The position numbers were made by a program, and so were the translations under genes. From positions 1,054,001 to 1,118,000 of the forward strand of contig NZ_JADYWU010000001.1 of assembly GCF_015864665.1 (NCBI RefSeq): a DNA stretch of 64,000 bases. The letters are read 5' to 3'. The DNA is from Salinibacterium sp. SWN167. GTDB lineage: Bacteria > Actinomycetota > Actinomycetes > Actinomycetales > Microbacteriaceae. The notes below the pieces were generated by a model, which saw only the letters and a list, made by a program, of their open reading frames with translations, searched no databases and had not been told where the DNA came from. This document shows positions 28,385-36,638 of the stretch, piece after piece (positions within the stretch are counted from its first letter, which is position 1; each line of letters starts with the position of its first letter).

Positions 28385-30601
28385 TCACCACAGCACGCCG
28401 CTCGCCAAGTCCGACTGACGCAACTTGGCTTCCAGCGGCTTGGCGAGGGTTCGGGCAAACGTTTCCGTGAAGTGAACGTGGTCTCGCCAGACTACGACAT
28501 TTCCTATGACAACAGCGCACGCTTCGGGATCCGGGCAGACCCAGTTGCCCATATCGATGACGTCCGCATCCGAGAGACCCTCGACGGTCCGCTCCACGTA
28601 CTCGCTGCCCGTGCCGAACGCGACCTCCCGCGGCGTCGCGCATGCGGTCAGGTTGTCCGGGTTCGCAGACATGCACTCGGGCGGGTCGCTGCTCATTCCC
28701 GGTGTCGAGGCCATCACCAGCGTCGGGATACCTTCGTCGTTCAGACGCTGAAGATTGTCGTGGAGACCATCGGCGTAAAGCAACCGGGCCTCCTCAGTCG
28801 AGAGCCCCTCTCCCCAAGCTGCTCGCGTAAACCTGTTCGCCGTGACGACGAGGTCAGGGTCCTCCGCGAGGATCTGATCGAAGCTCGTTGCGCTCCATTC
28901 GTTGCAGGTGGTGTACTCGCCACCATCGCCATCCGCCTGGCTCAAACCTGAGAACCCGCACGATGCTTTGCTGGTGATGCGCAGCTTCCAGCCGTTTTCT
29001 TCCGCGAGTGTGATGTAGGGCGATGACCAGTTGGCAGCGTGCGAATCACCTATCAGCACTACGCTCACAGCGCCATCCGGATCACCGAAAATGCAGCCTT
29101 CGATCTTCGGCGTCGCTTCGGGACTCCCCAGATGGCAGTCGAGCGCGTAGACCACAGTATTGTCCGCGCGTGCGTCGATGACGGAGGGTGTGAATCCGCC
29201 CTCGACAACATCGACCGGTTTTCCCGCATCGGTGAAGCTCGCGAGGTCATCATTGGCGAAATCATCCGTCAGCGCCTCCGCGCCAATCTTCGCCGCGGTG
29301 TCGGCCTTGTACTCCGGGTTCATGCGTCCAGGCACGACGTACACGAGGGATGCGCAGACGGCAGTCGCGGCCATCAGGCTTGCTCCCGCCAGCAGCGACC
29401 TACGCTTGGACTGCTTCAGCCATTGCCAGTTTTGGAAAGGCTTCTCGATAAATTTGTAGCTCAGCCACGCCGGAAGCACGGCGAACGCCACGATGAGTAG
29501 CCCGTATCGGACGCGCAGTTCGCCACCCAGCACATAAGTGCCGACGACGATGAGTGGCCAGTGCCACAGGTAGAGCGAGTAAGAGATGTCGCCGATCCAG
29601 CGCATCGGCTTCAGAGTGAGCAGCAGGCCGACTCCGATCTCGGCTCTTCCGTTCATGCCCCCGGCGATGATCGCAGCGGCTCCCAGAGTCGGAAGAAGCG
29701 CTGCGTAGCCGGGGAAAGGCGTGGAACCGGAGAACAGTAGTGTCGCGGCGGCAATCGCGACAAGCCCAGACCAGCCCAGCACGTAACCCAGCCAGCTCGG
29801 TATGCGCGCCACCTGCGGCGCGAAGACGGCGAGCGCCGACCCGATCGCGAGCTCCCACAACCTCGTCGTCGTGACGAAGTAGGCAGCCTCTGGATCCACG
29901 GCCGTGTGATAGATCGACCAGAGCAGCGACGGCACGAGAACCATCAGCACGCCGATGCGCGCTGCCCGCACGGCTGTCGCGCGATGATCCGCGCGCCCCT
30001 CTTGTGTCTTGCGCCGAATCAACGCGAAGAGCGCCAGCAATGCGACGAGTATCAGCGGCCAGACGATGTAGAACTGCTCTTCGACCGCCAGCGTCCAGAA
30101 GTGCTGCAATGGGCTCGCGGCGACCTCAGCGTTCAGGTAGTCGGTACCGGCCGCAAAGACCCAGTTCACCAGGTAAAGAGCGGAGGCGATCGTTTCGACA
30201 CCGATCGACTCCCACCGGATCTGTGGGAGGAATGCGACCGTGAGCACGAGGGTCACGAGCAGGACGACTGTCGCTGCGGGCAGGATGCGCCGCGCACGTT
30301 TCGCGTAGAAGTTGCCGAGCCCGATGCGCCCGGTGCTTTGGGCTTCCCGCAGTAGAATTCCCGTGATTAGGAACCCGGAGATCACGAAGAAGATGTCGAC
30401 GCCGATGAATCCGCCACTGAAGAGGGACCAATTCGTGTGGAAGAGCAGAACCGTGACGACTGCGACTGCCCGGAGGCCCTGGATATCGGGCCGGAAGCCC
30501 GAACCCTTCGGGAGCTTCTCCGTGCCGGATCCCGGTTCTCGGTCTCGCCGCAACTCTGATCGGGAGCGAGCCAGGGGCATCGGCGTAGGGGCAGAGTTCA
30601 C
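28385..30601 (-). CDS. Acyltransferase-3 membrane protein with C-terminal SGNH domain (OatA-like)
   Basis: The 738-residue protein has an acyltransferase-3 domain of about 10-11 helices: FRPDIQGLRAVAVVTVLLFH, SGGFIGVDIFFVISGFLITG, then QHFWTLAVEEQFYIVWPL. It ends in an extracytoplasmic SGNH hydrolase-like domain with VVLIGDSHAANW (catalytic serine) and WRDHVHFTETFA (catalytic Asp/His). Such fusions O-acetylate peptidoglycan or wall and surface polysaccharides. Its codon use is GC-rich, unlike the neighbouring pyruvyl transferase, so it may have a different history. The first 40 residues are a polar cytoplasmic leader, and a later start is possible. Confidence 0.88.
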   Translation of the reverse strand: MNSAPTPMPLARSRSELRRDREPGSGTEKLPKGSGFRPDIQGLRAVAVVTVLLFHTNWSLFSGGFIGVDIFFVISGFLITGILLREAQSTGRIGLGNFYAKRARRILPAATVVLLVTLVLTVAFLPQIRWESIGVETIASALYLVNWVFAAGTDYLNAEVAASPLQHFWTLAVEEQFYIVWPLILVALLALFALIRRKTQEGRADHRATAVRAARIGVLMVLVPSLLWSIYHTAVDPEAAYFVTTTRLWELAIGSALAVFAPQVARIPSWLGYVLGWSGLVAIAAATLLFSGSTPFPGYAALLPTLGAAAIIAGGMNGRAEIGVGLLLTLKPMRWIGDISYSLYLWHWPLIVVGTYVLGGELRVRYGLLIVAFAVLPAWLSYKFIEKPFQNWQWLKQSKRRSLLAGASLMAATAVCASLVYVVPGRMNPEYKADTAAKIGAEALTDDFANDDLASFTDAGKPVDVVEGGFTPSVIDARADNTVVYALDCHLGSPEATPKIEGCIFGDPDGAVSVVLIGDSHAANWSSPYITLAEENGWKLRITSKASCGFSGLSQADGDGGEYTTCNEWSATSFDQILAEDPDLVVTANRFTRAAWGEGLSTEEARLLYADGLHDNLQRLNDEGIPTLVMASTPGMSSDPPECMSANPDNLTACATPREVAFGTGSEYVERTVEGLSDADVIDMGNWVCPDPEACAVVIGNVVVWRDHVHFTETFARTLAKPLEAKLRQSDLASGVLW

Positions 30602-30700
30602 TGGTCGATTATGCCACGCAAAAGTCTGCGAACGACCCTCACGAAGCGGCTGTCAGAACGTGCCGGTGGAACTGCAAGCGGGTCTGCCAGGATAGTCGGC

Positions 30701-30817
30701 GTGAAGGGGGTCACCCTCGAAGGCGGACGCTGCGCGTTTATGACAGCGGATCCCGGGTACGACAAGCCGCTGATCTACTACCCGCTGTCGACGCTCATGC
30801 TCGCCGGCCCACCTTAG
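30701..30817 (+). pseudogene. rmlA: Relic of glucose-1-phosphate thymidylyltransferase
   Basis: The frame reads VKGVTLEGG and then, after 12 unrelated residues, YDKPLIYYPLSTLMLAG. Both blocks match the N-terminus of RmlA (MKGIILAGG and YDKPMIYYPLSTLMLAG), but the segment between them, including the GTRL phosphate loop and the catalytic lysine region, has been lost. The frame stops three codons after LAG. Nothing of the remaining 230 residues is present. The relic lies about 215 nt before the IS481 remnant. Confidence 0.8.
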
Positions 30818-31032
30818 TGGTCCTTGGTCGAGGCCGCCCATTTCGGGGTTGGGCTGCGGTTGAGGAGAGGCGCGATCACCTTCCGGAAGGATAGCGTTGA
30901 AAGATGCGACGTTGTGCACCGACTGGGCGCTGGTACGCAAACTAGATGCAGTTCCTGTGATCGTTCGATTTAGTGAAGTCCTCCGGCACGATTTGGGGGT
31001 TACCGAGCTCACATCGACAATCGGAGGCCTTC

Positions 31033-31774
31033 GTGACTCAAGCTAACGCTCCTTTCACCCGGCAGGGGCGAATTCATCTTGCCCATTGATCGTGGATCGT
31101 GGCTGGTCAGTCCGGCGAGCAGCGGAAGGGTTGCAGTGTTCATCCGCGACCGCTCTGAAATGGGCGGCTCGCTTAGGGGTGAATCAGTAGATGACTGATC
31201 GTTCCTCGCGGCCGCGCACGTCTCCCACTCGGTGTTCAGCTCGGCTTGAACATCGCATCGTCGCACTGCGGTTTCTTCGTCGCTGGAGTCCGCGCCGGAT
31301 CGGCTATCACCTTGGCATCAACCGATCTACGGTCGAGAGGGCCCCGGTGCGCTATCGATGCCAAAGCTGATCTATCTCGACCAAGCCACAGGTCTTCCCA
31401 TGCGTCGGCGAAAAGCCGTCCGCTGCGAGAAGGCCACTCCCGATGAGCTGGTGCACTTTGGAATCAAGCGACAAGGCCGGATCCCCGATGGTGGCGGACA
31501 TCGGGTCCTAGGGCGGACGGCGGGAATTAGAAACAACACCGGACACGGTGGTTAGGGGCGCGTCATGCCGGCCACAAACCAACGGGAAGTCGAACGGTTC
31601 AGCCGAACCCTCGCAACCGAATGGGCCGACGCCGCCACCTATCGCAGTGAGGCAGCCCGAGCCGCCGAATATCCCACCGGGCTCCACCACTACAATTTTC
31701 ACAGACCCCACAACGGTATCGGCGGCCAAACACGATCAGACCGCCTTCACAACCTCAGTGGGAACTACAACTAG
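31033..31774 (+). pseudogene. Decayed IS481-family transposase
   Basis: Pieces of an IS481 transposase appear in order but in different frames. VTQANAPFTRQGR starts at 31033, then LIVDRGWSVRRAAEG, MTDRSSRPRTSPTR from 31191, WSPRRIGYHLGINRSTVE, YLDQATGLPMRRRKAVR, and DELVHFGIKRQGRIPDGGG. After a deletion comes VERFSRTLATEWADAATYR with LHHYNFHRPHNGIGG, ending NLSGNY at 31774. At least three frame changes, an in-frame stop and loss of most of the DDE core make it inactive. Its stop is 6 nt before the GlfT2-like start. Confidence 0.88.
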
Positions 31775-31780
31775 GACACG

Positions 31781-33646
31781 ATGAGATTGAGCACCCCAGT
31801 AACCGCAACCGTTCAGAGCGTTGTGTTTCCGGCCGGAGATATCGACGAGTTGGCTCCGCTCTACGTCGACGTTGAAGACAGTGGAAAGGTCGCCGTACTC
31901 GACCGCCGGACAATACGGCTCGATGCGGGGACCTCCGTGTCGTTTGCCACCTACTTCAACGCTTTTCCCGCGTCCTATTGGCAGCGGTGGACGTCCGTCC
32001 GCGAAATAATACTTCGGGTCAGCACCAAAGGGCGTGGAGTTGTGACAGTAATGCGTTCGGATGAGAACGGTACGCAACGCCCGATGCAGGTAACCGCGGT
32101 CGCCGGTGCGACGGAATCAACCTTCTCTCTTCCGCTCGTAGGTTTCGACGATGGTGGCTGGTATTGGTTTGACGTGAAAGCCGAAGGAGATATCGAAGTC
32201 ACGGAAAGTCGTTGGGGCGTCGCCGAAGACCCGGTGACGACTGGCCTAGTTTCACTCGGCATCACCACGTTCAACAAGCCCGACTACTGTGTGGCAACTC
32301 TCAACGCTCTCGCCGACGCTCCCGAAGCCCTGCATGAGATCGACCGAATTTTCATGATCGATCAGGGCACCCGCAAGGTCACCGCAGAGGCGGGTTACGA
32401 TGCTGTCGCCGCTGCGCTGGGTGAGCAGCTCGCGGTGATCGAGCAATCGAACCTGGGCGGTTCAGGAGGGTTTTCGCGCGGCATGGCCGAAACCCTGAAA
32501 CGTGACAGTTCCGACTTCGTCATGCTGCTTGACGATGACGTGGAAATCGAGCCTGAAAGCGTCCTGAGGGCAGTGTGGTTCGCTCGCTACTGCGTGAGCC
32601 CCGCTATCGTCGGCGGGCACATGCTCGACCTGGGCAAGCGAACCGTTTTGCACGCCTACAGTGAAGTCGTGGACGAGCGGCCGTTCATGTGGGGCCCCCC
32701 AGACCGTGCGCACGAACGTCACGACTTTGCGGAATCCTCACTGCGAGAGACATCGTGGCTGCATCGACGAGAAGACAGCGACTTTAACGGCTGGTGGATG
32801 TGCCTAATCCCTGTCGCTGTCATCCGCGACATCGGCCTCGCGCTGCCGGTGTTTATCAAGTGGGACGACGCTGAGTACGGACTCCGAGCGGGAGAAGCCG
32901 GATACCCGACTGTGTCACTGCCGGGTGTCGCACTCTGGCACGTCTCTTGGGTTGACAAAGACGACACCATCGATTGGCAGGCATATTTCCATGCCCGCAA
33001 CCGACTCATCGCGGCCCTCCTGCACTCAAGTTTTCGGCGGGGTGGCTCCCTTCTAAGCGAATACCGCAAACAAGACCTCAAGCATTTGCTTTCGCTGCAG
33101 TATTACCCGGTCGCGCTCCGCCTTCAGGCTATGCGCGACGTGCTTGCCGGACCAGAACACCTCCACGAGATGATGCCGAATCGGCTGGCCGAACTTCGTG
33201 CGTGGGCAGCCGACTATCCGGAGATGGCGGTCTACGATGCGGCGGCCGCACCGAAGAGCCTCGAGGGACGGCTGTCGTATCCACCGACGGATGGGAAGGG
33301 GCCGCGTGGTGCCGCCCTAGCGCTGTTCACCGTCCGAGCGGCACTTCGGCACTGGTTCGCCCGCACCCCACAAGCTTTGGTCGAACAGCCAAAGGAGAGA
33401 CTGAGCAAGCGTGACGCGACCTGGTGGCGGCTCCCCGGATTCGACAGCGTGCTGGTGGACACCGCCGACTCCCAGGGATCGTCATGGTATCGCCGCGATC
33501 GCACTAGGTTCCGTTCACTCATGGCCGAAAGCATTCGCCTCAACCGCCAAATCGGACAGAACTGGGACGAGTTGCGAAACCGGTATCGTCAGCAGGCGAG
33601 CGACATCACATCGCCGGAGGTCTGGAAGCAAACCTTTCGGAAATGA
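31781..33646 (+). CDS. Galactofuranosyltransferase, GlfT2-like
   Basis: The 621-residue protein matches the mycobacterial GlfT2 layout (about 637 aa). An N-terminal beta-sandwich (about residues 1-150) is followed by a GT-A domain with GLVSLGITTFNKPDYC, SNLGGSGGFSRGM and the metal site MLLDDDVEIEPES. The catalytic-base region is IKWDDAEYGLRAGEAG with a following HVSW, and the C-terminus is a helical bundle. It would polymerise galactofuranose from UDP-Galf made by glf at 21.2 kb. AGGA 4 nt before the ATG lies partly in the stop codon of the IS481 relic, so the element rebuilt this gene's 5' end. Confidence 0.88.
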   Translation: MRLSTPVTATVQSVVFPAGDIDELAPLYVDVEDSGKVAVLDRRTIRLDAGTSVSFATYFNAFPASYWQRWTSVREIILRVSTKGRGVVTVMRSDENGTQRPMQVTAVAGATESTFSLPLVGFDDGGWYWFDVKAEGDIEVTESRWGVAEDPVTTGLVSLGITTFNKPDYCVATLNALADAPEALHEIDRIFMIDQGTRKVTAEAGYDAVAAALGEQLAVIEQSNLGGSGGFSRGMAETLKRDSSDFVMLLDDDVEIEPESVLRAVWFARYCVSPAIVGGHMLDLGKRTVLHAYSEVVDERPFMWGPPDRAHERHDFAESSLRETSWLHRREDSDFNGWWMCLIPVAVIRDIGLALPVFIKWDDAEYGLRAGEAGYPTVSLPGVALWHVSWVDKDDTIDWQAYFHARNRLIAALLHSSFRRGGSLLSEYRKQDLKHLLSLQYYPVALRLQAMRDVLAGPEHLHEMMPNRLAELRAWAADYPEMAVYDAAAAPKSLEGRLSYPPTDGKGPRGAALALFTVRAALRHWFARTPQALVEQPKERLSKRDATWWRLPGFDSVLVDTADSQGSSWYRRDRTRFRSLMAESIRLNRQIGQNWDELRNRYRQQASDITSPEVWKQTFRK

Positions 33647-33831
33647 GCTCGCTCCTTCGCTACTGAAGGAATTCTGAGAGTCGCGAATAGTTTTTCGGAG
33701 ACGTAACGAAAGTCGACACTGCGGCTAGAACAGGAGGAGTGCTTCTCGATATCCCGCTTCCGGAATGCCTTACGCATATGGCGCCGGATCGCTCGCGTAA
33801 GTGCGCAAGCAGACTGGCGTGACTCAGACTG

Positions 33832-33837
33832 TATAGT
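33832..33837 (+). promoter_or_regulatory. -10-like box TATAGT upstream of the ABC exporter
   Basis: TATAGT lies 54 nt before the GTG at 33892, within a 245-nt intergenic stretch. No clear -35 is visible. It is the best promoter candidate for the exporter and the genes after it. Confidence 0.4.
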
Positions 33838-33891
33838 AGGGGAGCAGCTTGGGCCCGTCTTCGCTGCGAGCGGGTATATCGGAGGAGTCAG

Positions 33892-34749
33892 GTGATCGAG
33901 GATAGTCCTTCTGCGCTCGCTGAACGGTATGGATTGATTCGAGTGGGCCTTCGCCCTCGTTTCGGAAAGTACCTCGCAGACACGTGGAGACGGCGCAACT
34001 TTGCTCGCACCTTGGCGAGATATCGCATCCAGTCCGAGAACGAACGCAACCGGCTCGGCATGGCATGGGTCGTCGTTAAGCCCCTTCTTAATGCGCTGAT
34101 TTACGGACTCGTTTTCGGTCTCATTCTGGATAACGACAGCCGTCCGGAAAACTTCATTGCCTTCTTGCTTGTCGGAGTGTTCGTTTTCGAGTACTTCGGC
34201 AACTCAATCGGGCAAGGATCCAAGGCCATAATCAGCAACACCCGACTCGTGCGCAGCCTGAGTTTCCCCCGCATTCTCTTGCCGATCGCGGTGGTCTTGG
34301 AGCAGCTCTACCGAATGGTGCCAATCTTGGGCGTCCTCGGGGTACTGCTCGTGCTTTTCGGTGAGCCCGTCAGATGGTCCTGGCTGCTCATCGTTCCGAT
34401 AATGCTGATGATGTCGTTCTTCAACGCCGGGGTTGCCATGATCGTGGCCCGTATGTCGGTGCACCTCCGGGACATTAAGCAGGTTATCCCTGTCGTGTCG
34501 CGGATTATGTTCTACACCAGCGGCATCTTTTACTCAGTCGATCTGATATTGGCTCAAAGGCCAGATCTGCTCCTGATTGTTCACCTGACGCCGGTGTATG
34601 AGTTCATCAGTCTTTCGCGCAATGCCCTTCTTGCTGACTTTCCCGTCGACCCTTCGCTGTGGCTCTGGGCGGGGCTGTGGGCAGTCGGAACCTTCGTTTT
34701 CGGAGTGATTTTCTTCTGGCGAGCCGAGGAAAGGTATGGACGTGACTGA
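33892..34749 (+). CDS. ABC-2 type polysaccharide/teichoic acid exporter permease (Wzm/TagG-like)
   Basis: The 285-residue protein has a cytoplasmic amphipathic N-terminus (residues 1-55) and six transmembrane helices in the ABC-2 pattern: IYGLVFGLILDN, FIAFLLVGVFVFEYFGNSI, a reentrant PRILLPIAVVLEQLYR, and LTPVYEFISLSRNALL near the end. It forms a channel with the ATPase encoded by the next gene and would export a finished polyprenyl-linked polymer. The GTG start has GGAGGAG a few nt upstream. It overlaps the ATPase gene by 14 nt. Confidence 0.88.
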   Translation: MIEDSPSALAERYGLIRVGLRPRFGKYLADTWRRRNFARTLARYRIQSENERNRLGMAWVVVKPLLNALIYGLVFGLILDNDSRPENFIAFLLVGVFVFEYFGNSIGQGSKAIISNTRLVRSLSFPRILLPIAVVLEQLYRMVPILGVLGVLLVLFGEPVRWSWLLIVPIMLMMSFFNAGVAMIVARMSVHLRDIKQVIPVVSRIMFYTSGIFYSVDLILAQRPDLLLIVHLTPVYEFISLSRNALLADFPVDPSLWLWAGLWAVGTFVFGVIFFWRAEERYGRD

Positions 34750-35509
34750 CGAGGAACAACTCATGCTGGATTCGGGTACTCGTCCGACCATCATTGTGGA
34801 CGATGTGCATGTGCGTTATCGGACGTACGCCTCAGGAAAGCCTTCGGAGGGTGGCAAGTCACTGGCATCCCGAAGCACTCGAGGCGTACGCGAAGTGCAC
34901 GCACTCAAGGGCGTATCCTTCACCGCGTTTCAAGGCGAAAGCATCGGCGTAATTGGGCACAACGGGTCTGGTAAGTCCACCTTGCTGCGGACGGTTGCGG
35001 GCCTAACGCCGGCGTCGTCAGGTGTTGTGTATGCGGAAGACCAGCCTGCTTTGTTGGGGGTGAACGCCGCATTGTTGAACGAACTTTCCGGCGATAAGAA
35101 CGTCCGTTTGGGCGGACTCGCCCTCGGTTTTTCAGAAGCAGAAATGCGGGAAAAATACGGGTCTATCGTGGAATTCGCCGGTTTGGAAGAATTCATCCAG
35201 TACCCGATGCGTACTTACTCGTCCGGTATGTCTGCGCGGTTGCGGTTCGCGATTGCGGCGTCGAAGAACCACTCCATTCTCCTCATTGACGAGGCGCTTT
35301 CTGTCGGAGATAAGAAGTTTCGAAAGAAGAGTGAGCAGCGCATTAAAGAAATGCAGAAGGCGGCAGGAACTGTAATGCTGGTGAGTCATTCCATCAGTAC
35401 GATTTTGGAAGCCTGCTCCCGCGTTCTCTGGATTGACAAGGGTAATCTTCGGATGAACGGTGACCCAAAGGAAGTCTGCGAAGCCTACCTCGGCCACGCA
35501 AACCAGTGA
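34736..35509 (+). CDS. ABC transporter ATPase for polysaccharide/teichoic acid export (Wzt/TagH-like)
   Basis: The 257-residue ATPase has Walker A GHNGSGKS (residues 74-81), the signature YSSGMSARLRFAIA, Walker B SILLIDEALSVGDKKF and the switch histidine in LVSHSIST. The segment between the first strands and Walker A is extended with a basic linker (residues 32-52), as in TagH/Wzt. There is no C-terminal polymer-binding domain, so recognition of a terminal cap is not expected. It works with the overlapping permease. Confidence 0.9.
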   Translation: MDVTDEEQLMLDSGTRPTIIVDDVHVRYRTYASGKPSEGGKSLASRSTRGVREVHALKGVSFTAFQGESIGVIGHNGSGKSTLLRTVAGLTPASSGVVYAEDQPALLGVNAALLNELSGDKNVRLGGLALGFSEAEMREKYGSIVEFAGLEEFIQYPMRTYSSGMSARLRFAIAASKNHSILLIDEALSVGDKKFRKKSEQRIKEMQKAAGTVMLVSHSISTILEACSRVLWIDKGNLRMNGDPKEVCEAYLGHANQ

Positions 35510-35689
35510 ATTGGACCGAGTAGGGCGAGGTTGACGGAACAATCCGCCTGACTCACCATTCCGAGTGGCCGGGTCAACGTCGAGTGAGTTGAACTTTCGA
35601 CTGGCCCTTGCCTCTCACCCGGTATGTCGCGATCGGCCATCGCTCCGCCGAGCCAATTCGTCCGGCTTTCTGTGCCCGGTATGGTCTGT

Positions 35690-35835
35690 CTGGATCTCTG
35701 TGGCAACCGCCGGCTCGCCACAGAGATCATCATGGGCGTCCTCGAGAAGGTCGATCGCATAGTCAGGAATGCGGGCATGCCCGTATTCGCTTCGCGTGCA
35801 GCCCGCATCTCTGCGGCAATAGGGTCTGCTGCACG
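35690..35835 (-). pseudogene. Fragment of a UDP-N-acetylmannosamine dehydrogenase gene
   Basis: Reading leftwards, MRAAREANTGMP is followed, after a frame change, by DYAIDLLEDAHDDLCG. Together these match RAAREANAGMPEYAV with MLEGAHGDLTG in the intact dehydrogenase at 41161-42450, which lies about 6 kb away on the same strand. Only about 40 codons remain. It is a frameshifted relic of a paralogue. Confidence 0.75.
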
Positions 35836-35887
35836 GCTTGGCGGTATCTGTTCTGGCAGGCCCGGAAGAGCGGCCTGAAAGGACGCC

Positions 35888-36200
35888 ATAGTTCCGAAGC
35901 CCTACCCGAGCGAGTTTTGTGAGGATTTTTTGTACGCATCGCTCACAATGAACCGGGAGTGGCGATCGAGCAGATAGCGAAAGACTCTGGTCTTCACGCT
36001 ATAACGTTGCAGGAATCGTTGCGGCGTATCTGTTGCAAGCTAATTTGCCGGGCGAAAGTGCTGCGCGCTCCTGAAGGAACTCGCTGAAGAAGGGATCCCT
36101 ATCGCGTGACGTGGCAGGTGCTCAAACGCTCGCGCCCAGCGAAACTTGACGTGGGCAGGGTTCCTCAGCCTAAGAAGAATCATGCCGAGTGCGGGGTAAC
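35888..36200 (+). pseudogene. IS3-family transposase relic (orfA and orfB remnants)
   Basis: An orfA-type start reads IVPKPYPSEFCEDF, then in a shifted frame GVAIEQIAKDSGLHAITLQE, matching the helix-turn-helix of IS3 OrfA. Further on LLKELAEEGIPIA and, in another frame, VTWQVLKRSRPAK match the beginning of OrfB. The catalytic DDE region is missing. Frame changes and losses make it inactive. Confidence 0.72.
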
Positions 36201-36564
36201 TCCGACAGAGGGGCGCAAGGCTGATTTATCTGGTCGTCGCCACACCTTGTGATCGCCAAGAACCCTCTTGCAGAAGAGGCTGCCCGCATCGCGATGATGG
36301 CCTGCATCGACTGGGCCTATCTATCGCGGGCGCCAGCGCCGACTCGGCCGTGTTATCGCGATCGGGTTCGGGATCTTCATGAACACGTCAGGCACATTGG
36401 TTGTCGAGACGACAAACTGTCGACTAACAGTTTAGCGGACTCCGCCTGGGGTATGGTTGAGCACTGCGAGACAGGTTGCCGCGATCTGGCGGATGCAGCG
36501 GATGCGCTGCTGGGTGCATGAGCCGATGGAACGGCTGTGGAACCCGGCAATTGTCTCCCGTTAT

Positions 36565-36610
36565 AAACGTGGCCTTAGTGCCGTGACAAACGTGGCCTTT
36601 GTGCCGTGAA
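36565..36610. repeat. Tandem 23-bp repeat, two copies, running into licD
   Basis: AAACGTGGCCTTAGTGCCGT begins copy 1 (36565-36587), and copy 2 (36588-36610) differs at only two positions. Arrays like this occur at the ends of IS21-type elements, which is one explanation (inference). The first possible licD start, a GTG at 36606, lies inside the second copy. Confidence 0.75.
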
Positions 36611-36638
36611 AAAACCAACCGAAGGAGCCCGGCAGATA

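Larger units (their letters stand above)
35510..36605. other. Gap of 1.1 kb holding gene relics
   Basis: No intact gene is present between the exporter ATPase and licD. In order it holds a minus-strand fragment of a UDP-HexNAc dehydrogenase, an IS3-type transposase relic, about 350 nt I cannot assign, and a 23-bp tandem repeat that runs into the licD start. The 90-codon frame at 36249 has no recognisable motif. Confidence 0.7.

Noticed and set aside
28073-28951. Plus-strand frame of 292 codons overlapping the acyltransferase 3' end
   Set aside because: Most of it is antisense to the SGNH domain, and the rest has no ribosome-binding site or known motif.
36249-36521. 90-codon frame upstream of licD
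   Set aside because: There is no Shine-Dalgarno and no recognisable domain, and it lies among decayed IS sequence.
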